Of a DNA stretch of 64,000 nucleotides, positions 50,410 through 58,641 are shown piece by piece. Source of the stretch: an uncultured Lachnospiraceae bacterium (GTDB lineage Bacteria > Bacillota > Clostridia > Lachnospirales > Lachnospiraceae). A program made the translations under genes and the position numbers. Below the pieces are notes generated by a model. The model had not been told where the DNA came from, searched no databases, and worked only from the letters and a program-made list of their open reading frames with translations. The DNA is taken from contig UQWA01000009.1 of NCBI GenBank assembly GCA_900544685.1, positions 1-64,000 of the forward strand, read 5' to 3'. Position 1 is the first letter of the stretch. Each line of letters opens with the position of its first letter.

Positions 50410-50451
50410 AGCAGAAAACTGGCTTAGAAGAGTCGGGTTTCTGCTTTTTTT
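50410..50451 (+). terminator. Terminator after the GH42 gene
   Basis: AGCAGAAA and TTTCTGCT pair around a 20-nt loop and run into seven T. Confidence 0.75.
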
Positions 50452-50613
50452 ATAAAAATATAATAGGATCTAAGTAGGAACTTTGTTATAATGATGCCAA
50501 GGAGGGCTAGTGAATTAAAGCTTACAAAAGATAAAAACAGAGAAAAATACAGCCGACAAGTGGATAAGACACAAAAGATAAGAAAATGAACGGATTAGAA
50601 AAAGAGGTGTCTT

Positions 50614-51462
50614 ATGACCAATACAAAACATGAAGATGCGATCATGAAAATGGGGTTTGGATATTTTCGTGATCATATACTGAAGAGGCTGGGAGTAGAA
50701 TATGAGTTTGTCGCAGAAGAGCCGACAGAGCTGATTGAATTGCAGGTCCATTCCATGTATATGGATTTTACTTTTTTGACGTCAGATGGGTTCTATGCAC
50801 ATTTCGAGTTTCAGACAACAGAAACGGACTGGAGAGATTTACAAAGGTTTGAAGCTTATGAGGCAGTAACGGCACACAAAAGAGAAAAAAAGGTATTGAC
50901 CTATGTGATTTATTCTGGTGGCATCACTGATACACAGACAGAGTTAGATTGTGGATTCCATACATACAGAGTGAAACCGATTTATCTGACGGATTATGAT
51001 GCAGATAAACTGTTTTGGAAAATGCAGACAAAACTGGAAAGAGAAGAAGCGTTAGATGACGAGGATTTAGCGGGTCTTGCACTTGCACCATTGATGTCCG
51101 GAAAACGGAGCCGAAAGGAGAAGATAAAAGAGGCAATCTTATACGCAAAGCAGGGAGATACGGAGACAGCAGAAAAAACGATTGCGATTCTGTACACATT
51201 AGCGGATAAATTTCTTAAAGGTATGGAATTACAGGAAATCAAGGAGGTGGTTGCAATGACGCGACTTGGACAGATGATTTATGATGATGGTGTTGAAAAA
51301 GGAATAGAAAAAGGCAGACAGGAGGGTTTGGAACAAGGAATGGATCGGATGTCAGTGCTGACAGCCAGACTGTTGAAAGAAAAACGCCTGGATGATTTGC
51401 AGAGGGCAACAGAAGATAAAGCATACTGTGAGCAGTTGCTAAAAGAATATGGTATAGAATAA
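50614..51462 (+). CDS. Rpn-family PD-(D/E)XK nuclease-like protein, copy 1
   Basis: 282 residues. The nuclease core has Asp51 in MYMDFTF and Glu65-x-Gln67 in HFEFQTTE, the D...ExQ variant of PD-(D/E)XK found in Rpn recombination-promoting nucleases. The C-terminal half is helical, ending in a Lys/Glu-rich linker (VEKGIEKGRQEGLEQGM) and a short helical tail. Members cut DNA and stimulate recA-independent recombination in E. coli, and are often multicopy. A near copy follows 106 bp later. Confidence 0.82.
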   Translation: MTNTKHEDAIMKMGFGYFRDHILKRLGVEYEFVAEEPTELIELQVHSMYMDFTFLTSDGFYAHFEFQTTETDWRDLQRFEAYEAVTAHKREKKVLTYVIYSGGITDTQTELDCGFHTYRVKPIYLTDYDADKLFWKMQTKLEREEALDDEDLAGLALAPLMSGKRSRKEKIKEAILYAKQGDTETAEKTIAILYTLADKFLKGMELQEIKEVVAMTRLGQMIYDDGVEKGIEKGRQEGLEQGMDRMSVLTARLLKEKRLDDLQRATEDKAYCEQLLKEYGIE

Positions 51463-51568
51463 AAGTCGATTCCCATCTTACTACGAAAGATAAAGACAAA
51501 AATACAGCCGAAAAGTGAATAAGACACAAAAGATAAGAAAATGAACGGATTAGAAAAAGAGGTGTCTT

Positions 51569-52393
51569 ATGACCAACACAAAACATGAAGATGCGATCAT
51601 GAAAATGGGGTTTGGATATTTTCGTGACAGCATACTGAAGAGGCTGGGAGTAGAGTATGAGTTTGTTGCAGAAGAGCCGACAGAGTTAATAGAATTGCAG
51701 ATCTACTCTATGTACATGGATTTTACTTTTCTGACAGTGGAAGGATTCTATGCCCATTTTGAATTTCAGACAACGGAAACAGACTGGAGAGACCTGCAGC
51801 GATTTGAAGCCTATGAGGCGGTGACAGCTCACAAAAAAGGAAAAAAGGTATTGACCTATGTGATTTATTCCGGAGGGATTACCAGTGCGAAGACAGAACT
51901 GAACTGTGGATTTCATACATACAGGGTGCAGCCAATTTATCTGACGGATTATGATGCAGATAAACTGTTTCGGAAAATGCAGACAAAACTGGACCGGGAA
52001 GAAGCGTTAGATGACGAGGATTTAGCGGGTCTTGCGCTTGCTCCGTTGATGTCCGGAAAGCAAAGCCGAAAGGAGAAGATAAAAGAGGCAATCTTATACG
52101 CAAAGCAAGGAGATACAGAGACGGCAGAAAAGACGATTGCGATTCTGTACACATTGGCGGACAAATTCCTCAAGGGTATGGAATTACAGGAAATCAAGGA
52201 GGTGGTTGCGATGACGCGACTTGGTCAGATGATTTATGATGATGGTGTTGAAAAGGGTTTGGAACAAGGAATGGATCGGATGGCGGTGCTGACAGCCAGA
52301 CTGTTGAAAGAAAAACGCCTGGATGATTTGCAGAGGGTAACAGAAGATAAAGCATACTGTGAGCAGTTGTTAAAAGAATATGGAATAGAATAA
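51569..52393 (+). CDS. Rpn-family PD-(D/E)XK nuclease-like protein, copy 2
   Basis: 274 residues, roughly 90% identical to the copy at 50614 by inspection. The catalytic Asp of MYMDFTF and HFEFQTTE are retained, so it should be active if copy 1 is. The repeat-like linker has been shortened from VEKGIEKGRQEGLEQGMDRM to VEKGLEQGMDRM, a loss of 8 residues. The N-terminal 20 residues match except FRDS for FRDH. Confidence 0.82.
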   Translation: MTNTKHEDAIMKMGFGYFRDSILKRLGVEYEFVAEEPTELIELQIYSMYMDFTFLTVEGFYAHFEFQTTETDWRDLQRFEAYEAVTAHKKGKKVLTYVIYSGGITSAKTELNCGFHTYRVQPIYLTDYDADKLFRKMQTKLDREEALDDEDLAGLALAPLMSGKQSRKEKIKEAILYAKQGDTETAEKTIAILYTLADKFLKGMELQEIKEVVAMTRLGQMIYDDGVEKGLEQGMDRMAVLTARLLKEKRLDDLQRVTEDKAYCEQLLKEYGIE

Positions 52394-52399
52394 GCAGGA

Positions 52400-52441
52400 G
52401 AACCAGTCAGATATGAATCCATGATATTTGACTGGTTCTTT
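52400..52441 (+). terminator. Terminator after the Rpn pair
   Basis: GAACCAGTCA and TGACTGGTTC form a 10-bp stem with a 19-nt loop, followed by TTTGCT. Confidence 0.6.
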
Positions 52442-52532
52442 GCTATAATTTACTGCGTTATCTTGCGAAAGCAGACATCTTCATGGTATGATAGGAAAAG
52501 ATTGTCGAAAAAGTAAAAGATTGGAGAAAATG

Positions 52533-52961
52533 ATGAGTAACGAAAATAAGAAATGCAAAGTACATTATACCGGAACTTTTAATGATGGAACAAAGTTTGA
52601 TTCTTCCTATGACCGTGGCGAGCCACTGGAGTTTGTCTGTGGCGCAGGCATGATGATCAAAGGCTTTGATGAAGCGGTTAAGGATATGGAAGTGGGTCAG
52701 ATCGTGGATATACATCTGATGCCGGAAGAAGCTTATGGTATGCCGAATCCGGAGAATGTATTTACGCTGGAGATCAGTCAGCTTCCGGGATCGGAAGGTC
52801 TCTCTGTAGGAGAAAGAGTGTATTTATCCAATGCAGCAGGACAGCCATTCCCGGTCAGCGTAGCAGCAAAAGATGAGACAACCATTACCTTTGATGCAAA
52901 TCATGAGATGGCAGGAAAAGAATTGAACTTCAAGATCGAACTGGTAGAAGTTACCGAATAG
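52533..52961 (+). CDS. FKBP-type peptidyl-prolyl isomerase, SlyD-like
   Basis: 142 residues from the ATG at 52533 (MSNENKKCKVHYTGTFNDG), with GGAG 7 bp upstream. The FKBP core with an inserted-flap domain (MPEEAYGMPNPENVFTLEISQLPGSEGLSVGERVYL) matches the SlyD group. The metal-binding His-rich tail of E. coli SlyD is missing. It folds proteins in the cytoplasm by isomerising X-Pro bonds. Confidence 0.9.
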   Translation: MSNENKKCKVHYTGTFNDGTKFDSSYDRGEPLEFVCGAGMMIKGFDEAVKDMEVGQIVDIHLMPEEAYGMPNPENVFTLEISQLPGSEGLSVGERVYLSNAAGQPFPVSVAAKDETTITFDANHEMAGKELNFKIELVEVTE

Positions 52962-53025
52962 AGTATAAGATATGTCGGACATTGACTGAATGCAAATGGC
53001 TGACATGAGAAGAGGGTGTAAGAAC

Positions 53026-53940
53026 ATGAAGTATCTGATTGTTGGCGCAGGGGGAACCGGCGGCGTTGTGGGTTATTACATGACAAAAGCCGGAAAGAAT
53101 GTGACACTGATTGCCAGAGGCGCACATCTGAAGCAGATGCAGACAAAAGGATTGACTTTGGAAAAAATGTGGGATCAGTCCATCGAGACGATCCCGGTAA
53201 AAGCTTCGGATATGGAGCATTATACAGAACAGCCGGATGTGATTCTGGTTTGCGTAAAGGGATATTCTCTGGAAGATACGATTCCGTTTATTCAGAAAAT
53301 GGCAAAAAAAGATACCGTGGTGATCCCGATTCTGAATATCTATGGAACCGGTGCAAAAATGCAGAAGAAGCTGCCGGAACTTCTGGTGACAGATGGCTGC
53401 ATCTATGTATCCGCCAATATCAAAGAGCCGGGAGTTCTCCTGCAGCATGGCAAGATTCTGAAAGTGGTCTTTGGAGTGCGGGAAAAAGAGGAATACCGAC
53501 CGGTATTAAAAGAAATTGAGAAGGATCTGTGTGACAGCAGCATTTACGGAATTCTCTCCGAAAATATCCGTAGAGATGCATTGGAGAAGTTCTCTTATGT
53601 ATCGCCGATCGGAGCAGCAGGATTGTATTATCATGCAACCGCCGGGGATTTCCAGAAAGAGGGCGAACAGCGTGAGACATTCAAGGCAATGATTCGTGAG
53701 ATCGCAACGCTGGCAGATGCTATGGGAGTACCATTTGAAAAAGATATGGTGGATGTGAATCTGCGTATTCTGGCGAATCTGGCACCGGAAGCCACTACAT
53801 CCATGCAAAGGGATGTCTACGCCGAAAAGGATTCTGAGATTGACGGTCTGGTATACGAAGTAGTACGAATGGGAAAAGAATATGAAGTTCAGGTTCCTGT
53901 TTATGAAAAAGTGGCAGAAAAGCTGGGAGGCGCAAAGTAA
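53026..53940 (+). CDS. Ketopantoate reductase-like NADPH oxidoreductase (ApbA/PanE family)
   Basis: 304 residues starting MKYLIVGAGGTGGVVGYYMTK, with the Rossmann GxGxxG. The catalytic Lys is likely in the second domain, RDALEKFSYVSPIGAAG. The C-terminal half is the all-helical dimer domain with MQRDVYAEKDSEIDGLVYEVV. Reduction of ketopantoate in pantothenate synthesis is the textbook role, but the family is broad and no pan genes are near. The next gene starts directly after the stop. Confidence 0.83.
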   Translation: MKYLIVGAGGTGGVVGYYMTKAGKNVTLIARGAHLKQMQTKGLTLEKMWDQSIETIPVKASDMEHYTEQPDVILVCVKGYSLEDTIPFIQKMAKKDTVVIPILNIYGTGAKMQKKLPELLVTDGCIYVSANIKEPGVLLQHGKILKVVFGVREKEEYRPVLKEIEKDLCDSSIYGILSENIRRDALEKFSYVSPIGAAGLYYHATAGDFQKEGEQRETFKAMIREIATLADAMGVPFEKDMVDVNLRILANLAPEATTSMQRDVYAEKDSEIDGLVYEVVRMGKEYEVQVPVYEKVAEKLGGAK

Positions 53941-54411
53941 ATGTCATTAGAGAGAGCAAAAGCATATCTGGCAGAAAAAGGTTACGCAGATCATATAATT
54001 GAACTGGAGGATTCCAGTGCAACGGTACAGCTGGCGGCGCAGGCGCTGGGTGTGGAGCCGGGGATGATTGCAAAAACTATGTCATTTCTGATTGGAGAGG
54101 AAGCGATACTGATTCTCACAGAAGGCACGGCAAAAGTAGATAACCGTAAGTATAAAGATACTTTTCATATGAAAGCGAAAATGATTCCATTTGAAGAAGT
54201 GGAAAACTGGATCGGACATGCACCTGGCGGTGTGTGCCCATTTGGAATCAAAGAAGGCATAAAAGTGTATCTGGATGAAAGTCTGAAGCAGTTCGATACG
54301 GTGTATCCGGCTGCAGGGAATGATCACAGCGCAGTAAAGCTGACGATAGCAGAACTGGAAGAGGTGGCAGGAGCAGCCGGCTGGGTAGACGTGTGTAAAG
54401 AACCGGCATAG
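53941..54411 (+). CDS. YbaK/EbsC-family aminoacyl-tRNA deacylase-like protein
   Basis: 156 residues. The family features are a central catalytic Lys region (TAKVDNRKYKDTFHMKAKMI), and GHAPGGVCPFGIKEGIKVYLD with the GxxPG segment. YbaK proteins remove misacylated Cys from tRNA-Pro. The gene starts directly after the stop of the ketopantoate-reductase-like gene and shares its transcript. Confidence 0.88.
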   Translation: MSLERAKAYLAEKGYADHIIELEDSSATVQLAAQALGVEPGMIAKTMSFLIGEEAILILTEGTAKVDNRKYKDTFHMKAKMIPFEEVENWIGHAPGGVCPFGIKEGIKVYLDESLKQFDTVYPAAGNDHSAVKLTIAELEEVAGAAGWVDVCKEPA

Positions 54412-54449
54412 CACCAGAAGTATTTGGGGATAAATAGGAGAAGAAAACA

Positions 54450-56387
54450 ATGGAATATCAATGGCCATATGAGAATGAATACGGACAGACTGAGATGGTA
54501 GAATCAGATGTCCTGGTGCTGGGCGGAGGACTGGCAGGATGTTTTGCAGCCATCTCAGCAGCGAGAAAAGGCAAAAAAGTAGTTCTGGTGGAGAAAGGTG
54601 CAACGAAGCGAAGCGGCTCCGCAGGAACCGGATTTGATCACTGGGAATCAGCCTGTACCAATCCATGTTCGGAAGTAACTGCCAAGGAGATAGCAGAGGC
54701 TTACGTGGATGAACAGGATCATTACAGCAACGGAATTGCTCATTATATCGAATGCAGAGAGGGCTATGACCGCCTGCTGGATCTGGAAAAGATGGGTGGA
54801 AAAATCCGCGACACAGAGGATGAATTTAAGGGCGCAGAGTTTCGGGATGAGAAGACGAAGCTGATGTTTGCCTATGATTATAAGAACAAATTTACCTTAA
54901 GAGTATGGGGATCGACCTTTAAGCCGGTGCTCTATAAGGAACTGAAGCGTCTGGGTGTGAAGATCTATGACCGTACCGAAGCGACAGCACTTCTGACTAC
55001 CGTGGAGAATGGAAAAAAGCGTGGAATCGGCGCCATCGGCATGAATGTACATACCGGCAAGCTGCTGGTATTTAAGGCGAAGGCAACCATGCTGACCATG
55101 TCCAGACCGGCAAGAGTATGGCTGTTTAACCCGGATCTGGTAGGCTTATGTGAATTCCGTCCGATGCAGTCCATCGGAAGCGGACATGCTATGGGATGGA
55201 GAGCCGGTGTAGAATTCACCATGATGGAGAAGTCTGTAAAGGGAGAATTCTCCGCAGCAGGCAGAAGCTTTCCGCCGTATGGTGCAGGCAACAATCACAA
55301 TACCTGGTATGCAGCTACAATGGTAGATGCCAGAGGGGTAGAGATCCCGTATCTGGACCGTGATGGTAATGTATTAAAAACCGTTTCTGAGAGATATTAT
55401 CCGGTAAAGGGACAGAAGTTTTTCTTAAAGGGCGGTGTCATTGATGAGCCAAAATACGAATACCGCGGACCGGAGACCATGCCGTTTGATGAACTGATGA
55501 AACGTGGTTATCAACTTCCATTTTATGCAGATTTAAGCCGCATGCCGGAGATGGAACGGAAGGTTATCTGGGGCATGATGGTAGGCGAAGAAGGCAAAAC
55601 AAAGGTGCCAATCCTTCAGAATTATACAGAAAGAGGATTTGATCCGACAAAGCATGCACTTCAGTGTTATGGTACCGGATGGCAGTCAGCGGCATTTCTG
55701 GATCAGGAACGCCAGCTTTTTGGTGCACCGGGTGGAATCATGCATGACTGGGATCTGAAGACCAATATTGACGGCATTTATGCTGCAGGTGACCAGCTTT
55801 TTGCATCTGACTGTTGTGGATTTGCCTGTGCAACCGGTTACTATGCCGGTAGAAAGGCAGCAGATTACTGCGATACCGTGGAATTGTGTGACGTGAATCC
55901 GGAAGATGTGGAAGCAGAGAAAAAACGTCTGTATGCGCCGCTGGAGCGTTCAGAAGGGGTATCCTGGAAGGAACTGAATATGGCAATCTCCAAGGCTATG
56001 CAGAACTATTGTGGCGGCGTAAAATGCGATGCCCTGTTAAAAGAAGGTCTGGATCTGCTGAACAGCTACCGGGAAGAGATTGTACCACAGCTCTATTGTG
56101 AGAATCCACATGATCTGATGCGTACCCATGAAGTACTGGATATTCTGGATGTGGCAGAGATGATTCTGCATGCATGTCTGATGAGAAAATCCAGTTCGAA
56201 ACAGCTTTGCTTTACAAGAAGCGATTATCCGGAGATGGATCCGCAGAAGGACCGCCGTTTTATCACCCTTCGCAGAGAAGGAGATCAGGTGGTAGAGGGC
56301 GAAGTGCCGCTGGATTATTTTGGAGATCTGGAAACAGAATATGAGAAACGCAATAAGGACTATATGGGAGGTGCCCATCATGAATAA
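54450..56387 (+). CDS. AprA-like FAD-dependent oxidoreductase (fumarate reductase/succinate dehydrogenase flavoprotein superfamily)
   Basis: 645 residues. The FAD motif is SDVLVLGGGLAGCFAAISAARKGKKVVLVEKG, and the second dinucleotide region includes GIYAAGDQLFASDCCGFACATGYYAG near residues 445-470. The KRSGSAGTGFDHW segment and the loop-rich middle resemble the adenylylsulfate reductase alpha (AprA) group more than fumarate reductase. The paired ferredoxin gene overlaps it by 8 bp. Substrate unknown: no sulfate activation genes (sat, aprM) or DsrAB are nearby, so it is more likely an electron acceptor or donor for an organic substrate. No signal peptide, so cytoplasmic. Confidence 0.82.
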   Translation: MEYQWPYENEYGQTEMVESDVLVLGGGLAGCFAAISAARKGKKVVLVEKGATKRSGSAGTGFDHWESACTNPCSEVTAKEIAEAYVDEQDHYSNGIAHYIECREGYDRLLDLEKMGGKIRDTEDEFKGAEFRDEKTKLMFAYDYKNKFTLRVWGSTFKPVLYKELKRLGVKIYDRTEATALLTTVENGKKRGIGAIGMNVHTGKLLVFKAKATMLTMSRPARVWLFNPDLVGLCEFRPMQSIGSGHAMGWRAGVEFTMMEKSVKGEFSAAGRSFPPYGAGNNHNTWYAATMVDARGVEIPYLDRDGNVLKTVSERYYPVKGQKFFLKGGVIDEPKYEYRGPETMPFDELMKRGYQLPFYADLSRMPEMERKVIWGMMVGEEGKTKVPILQNYTERGFDPTKHALQCYGTGWQSAAFLDQERQLFGAPGGIMHDWDLKTNIDGIYAAGDQLFASDCCGFACATGYYAGRKAADYCDTVELCDVNPEDVEAEKKRLYAPLERSEGVSWKELNMAISKAMQNYCGGVKCDALLKEGLDLLNSYREEIVPQLYCENPHDLMRTHEVLDILDVAEMILHACLMRKSSSKQLCFTRSDYPEMDPQKDRRFITLRREGDQVVEGEVPLDYFGDLETEYEKRNKDYMGGAHHE

Positions 56388-56658
56388 AGAATGGAAAGTA
56401 TCTGTGATCCCATGCAGTGCCACACCACTTTTGTTTGATGAAAGCAAATGTGTGGGATGTAATACCTGTGCCAATATCTGTCAGTGTGATATTATGATTC
56501 CAAATCAGGAAAAGGGCAAACATCCGATCGTGGCTTATCCGGGAGAATGTTATTACTGTGGTGCCTGCGTCATGGTATGTCCGAATCCTGGTGCCATTCA
56601 TCTGCAGCATCCGGTTATGAACCGGGCAAAGTTTGTGCCTGTAAAAGAGGAACCGTAA
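56380..56658 (+). CDS. AprB-like ferredoxin subunit
   Basis: 92 residues from the ATG at 56380, which overlaps the flavoprotein stop and has GGAGGTG upstream. It has eight Cys for two [4Fe-4S] clusters: Cys24, 27, 30 and 34 (CVGCNTCANIC), and Cys57, 60, 63 and 67 (CYYCGACVMVC). A Cys36 is also present. It would shuttle electrons to or from the FAD subunit, giving a two-subunit complex like AprAB. A C-terminal tail folds over the partner in known AprB structures; here it is short. Confidence 0.85.
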   Translation: MNKEWKVSVIPCSATPLLFDESKCVGCNTCANICQCDIMIPNQEKGKHPIVAYPGECYYCGACVMVCPNPGAIHLQHPVMNRAKFVPVKEEP

Positions 56659-56660
56659 AT

Positions 56661-56999
56661 ATGAACATTGGAATATACAGTATGCGGGATGATGAGACGG
56701 ATTATGTACATCAAATGGAAGAAAGCCTTGGCATACACATTTTGACCACATCTGAAGACCCATCTGTGGATAACGCAGATTTTCTGGGAGGATGCGAAGC
56801 CTGACTGTTGGTGTGGTGGGAACCGGAAAAATCGGTGCTGCCGTAATCAAAAATTTAAGAGGATTTGGCTGTAAGATACTGGCTTACGGAAGAAGCGGTA
56901 AAAAGTATGGTAGAGACCGGAATTCTTGGTTTGCTGGATATGCAGCAGCATGAAAATGCCAAAATCCCGAGACATGCAAGTCAAAATCCCATCGCCGAA
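56661..56999 (+). pseudogene. D-lactate (2-hydroxyacid) dehydrogenase, decayed
   Basis: The start is intact (MNIGIYSMRDDETDYVHQME), but a stop comes at about 48 codons. The NAD motif TVGVVGTGKIGAAVIKNLRGFG then follows in another frame, and a third block, EEAVKSMVETGILGLLDMQQHENAKI, is separated by a further deletion. These are D-LDH/VanH-type segments in the right order, but with most of the middle of the gene missing. It no longer makes an enzyme. It follows the ferredoxin gene by 3 bp. Confidence 0.8.
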
Positions 57000-57053
57000 G
57001 GCGATTTTTGATGGATTTTGACTCGTAACTGTGAAGGTACTGAACAGTTACGA
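56982..57053. repeat. Two adjacent inverted repeats
   Basis: TCAAAATCC-CATC/GATG-GATTTTGA (56982-57022) with a GCCGAAGGC inner arm, then CGTAACTGT/ACAGTTACG (57025-57053). They lie at the end of the D-LDH remnant. Together with the terminator that follows there are three stem-loops in about 125 bp. Confidence 0.6.
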
Positions 57054-57061
57054 AAAATGAT

Positions 57062-57107
57062 AAAAAGACAGCTCTGATGCAAAGATTTTGCCCGCAGCTG
57101 TCTTTTC
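57062..57107 (-). terminator. Terminator of the M20 amidohydrolase gene
   Basis: On the minus strand AAAAGACAGCT and AGCTGTCTTTT pair, and a TTTTTATC run follows. Confidence 0.75.
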
Positions 57108-57118
57108 ATATATAAAAT

Positions 57119-58438
57119 CTAGAGATTTTTGCCGTGGCACAGCCGGTACACCAGTGTGCAGAACATCTGCACCGCAACTGGCAGAGCTTCTTCGGAAAAA
57201 TCAAAGTCTGGATTATGTCCTGGTGCGTCTGTATGGGTCAGCGTATAGAAAAACAGACTTTTTCCATCGTGAGCCTGTACTGCTTCAGACAGATAGGAAA
57301 AATCCTCACTGAAGGAAGCCGCCGGGTCGGGTGTACGCAGGTCCAGATGCAGATCCTTGGCTGTATTCTGAAGTAGAGAGATCATCTCCGGATCATTGGT
57401 GACAGACGGAGCAGATCCAGCTGTCTCAATCTGGCAGGTACAGGAGTGCATGGCAGCACTGGACTGCAGAATAGTTCTTGCATATTTTTCCATATAACGG
57501 TTGATTTCGGTACTGGCGCCCCGGACTTCCAGTTCAAGTTTTGCCTGATCGCAGATGACGTTCCGTCCTGATCCCGCATGGGCAGTGCCCACATTGATCT
57601 GTGATGCACCGCCGGAATGCCTTGGAATGGCATGAAGATTCAGGATGGCAGAAGCCATGGCAAGCATGGCGTTATGCCCTTTTTCCGGGAGCGCTGCATG
57701 GGAAGACAGACCCCAAAAGGAGGAATTCAGCTTGGTGGTGGCGAGGGTCGGCCCCATGGATACTCCGATCTGTTCTCCATTTGTGGATGGAAAAATGTGG
57801 CTTCCGATGAGATAATCCACATCGTTCAGATGTCCTTTTTCGGCAATGGAACGGGCACCCCGGACACCTTCTTCCGCAGGCTGGAAAATCAGCTTCACAG
57901 TACCGGAAAAACAGCCCTTCATTTCAGCTAGAATCCGGGCAACAATAAGACCGATGGCAGTATGCCCGTCATGCCCACAGGCATGCATAAACCCAGGATT
58001 CTGTGAGAGAAAGCTCTCGTTAAATGGTAAATGAGAAGGGCTGGCATCTTCAGTAATGGGAAGCGCGTCAATATCAAAGCGCAGAGCCGTTACAGGACCT
58101 TTACCGCAGCGAAGAATACCGATGACACCGGTAAAACCGTTCCGGGTATTTTGTGCATAAGCCTGGATGGCACCCTGTTTCAGTGCCCTTTGATAGTGGA
58201 CTTCCAGAGTATCTTTGGACGGAAGTCCCATACGGGAATCCGGATCGCATACGTCAGATCCGGTCAGAATTTCATAACCCAGGCAGGTCAACTGGTCTGC
58301 AATGATGGAGCTGGTGCGGATTTCACACCACCCAGGTTCCGGAAAACGGTGAAAATCCCGGCGAAGACGGATCAGACTTGGTGTGTAAGTAGCAATTTTT
58401 TCAGATAATAATTGAGAAAAATCAGATTCGGATAACAT
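57119..58438 (-). CDS. M20-family amidohydrolase (metallopeptidase)
   Basis: 439 residues. Metal-ligand motifs include HACGHDGHTA (His, Asp, His) and LIFQPAEEGVRGARS (Glu pair), then the lid domain and a C-terminal SFSEDFSYLSEAV. This is the IAA-amino acid hydrolase/N-acyl-aminoacid amidohydrolase branch with no signal peptide. It probably deacylates an N-acyl amino acid or a peptide derivative in the cytoplasm. It is convergent with the decayed D-LDH and separated from it by several hairpins. Confidence 0.9.
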   Translation of the reverse strand: MLSESDFSQLLSEKIATYTPSLIRLRRDFHRFPEPGWCEIRTSSIIADQLTCLGYEILTGSDVCDPDSRMGLPSKDTLEVHYQRALKQGAIQAYAQNTRNGFTGVIGILRCGKGPVTALRFDIDALPITEDASPSHLPFNESFLSQNPGFMHACGHDGHTAIGLIVARILAEMKGCFSGTVKLIFQPAEEGVRGARSIAEKGHLNDVDYLIGSHIFPSTNGEQIGVSMGPTLATTKLNSSFWGLSSHAALPEKGHNAMLAMASAILNLHAIPRHSGGASQINVGTAHAGSGRNVICDQAKLELEVRGASTEINRYMEKYARTILQSSAAMHSCTCQIETAGSAPSVTNDPEMISLLQNTAKDLHLDLRTPDPAASFSEDFSYLSEAVQAHDGKSLFFYTLTHTDAPGHNPDFDFSEEALPVAVQMFCTLVYRLCHGKNL

Positions 58439-58539
58439 AAGTACTGTGTCCTTTCTGTGGTTTTCATTTTTGATTCTGGCATCATTATATCCGGGAAAGG
58501 AACATGTGTCAAAACGACAAAAAATTTTCGGAAAGGATC

Positions 58540-58568
58540 TTGAAAAGGGCAGGCGGTATTGTTATAAT
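58540..58568 (+). promoter_or_regulatory. Promoter of the D,D-carboxypeptidase gene
   Basis: TTGAAA at 58540-58545 and TATAAT at 58563-58568 are 17 bp apart. Confidence 0.7.
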
Positions 58569-58641
58569 ATGTGATGTATTGCAAAATGGGGGAGGTTTCG
58601 GATTTTAACTCGAAACAGGAAAAATTTGCAGGAGGAAAATA

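Larger units (their letters stand above)
50521..52393 (+). repeat. Tandem direct duplication of about 0.95 kb
   Basis: Two copies of a leader plus Rpn-like gene sit head to tail. Leaders from about 50540 and 51500 both read AATACAGCCGA, then AAGTG and TAAGACACAAAAGATAAG, and the start regions GAGGTGTCTTATGACCAA are identical. The proteins differ at scattered positions and by an 8-residue deletion, so the duplication is old enough to have diverged. Confidence 0.88.

Noticed and set aside
50521..52393. CRISPR array or transposon ends around the tandem Rpn genes
   Set aside because: The only repeat is the large gene duplication itself. No short regular repeats, spacers or terminal inverted repeats were seen.
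54450..56658. True dissimilatory adenylylsulfate reductase (AprAB)
   Set aside because: No sat, qmo or dsr genes are near, and the organism type suggested by the rest of the window is fermentative; only the superfamily assignment is kept.
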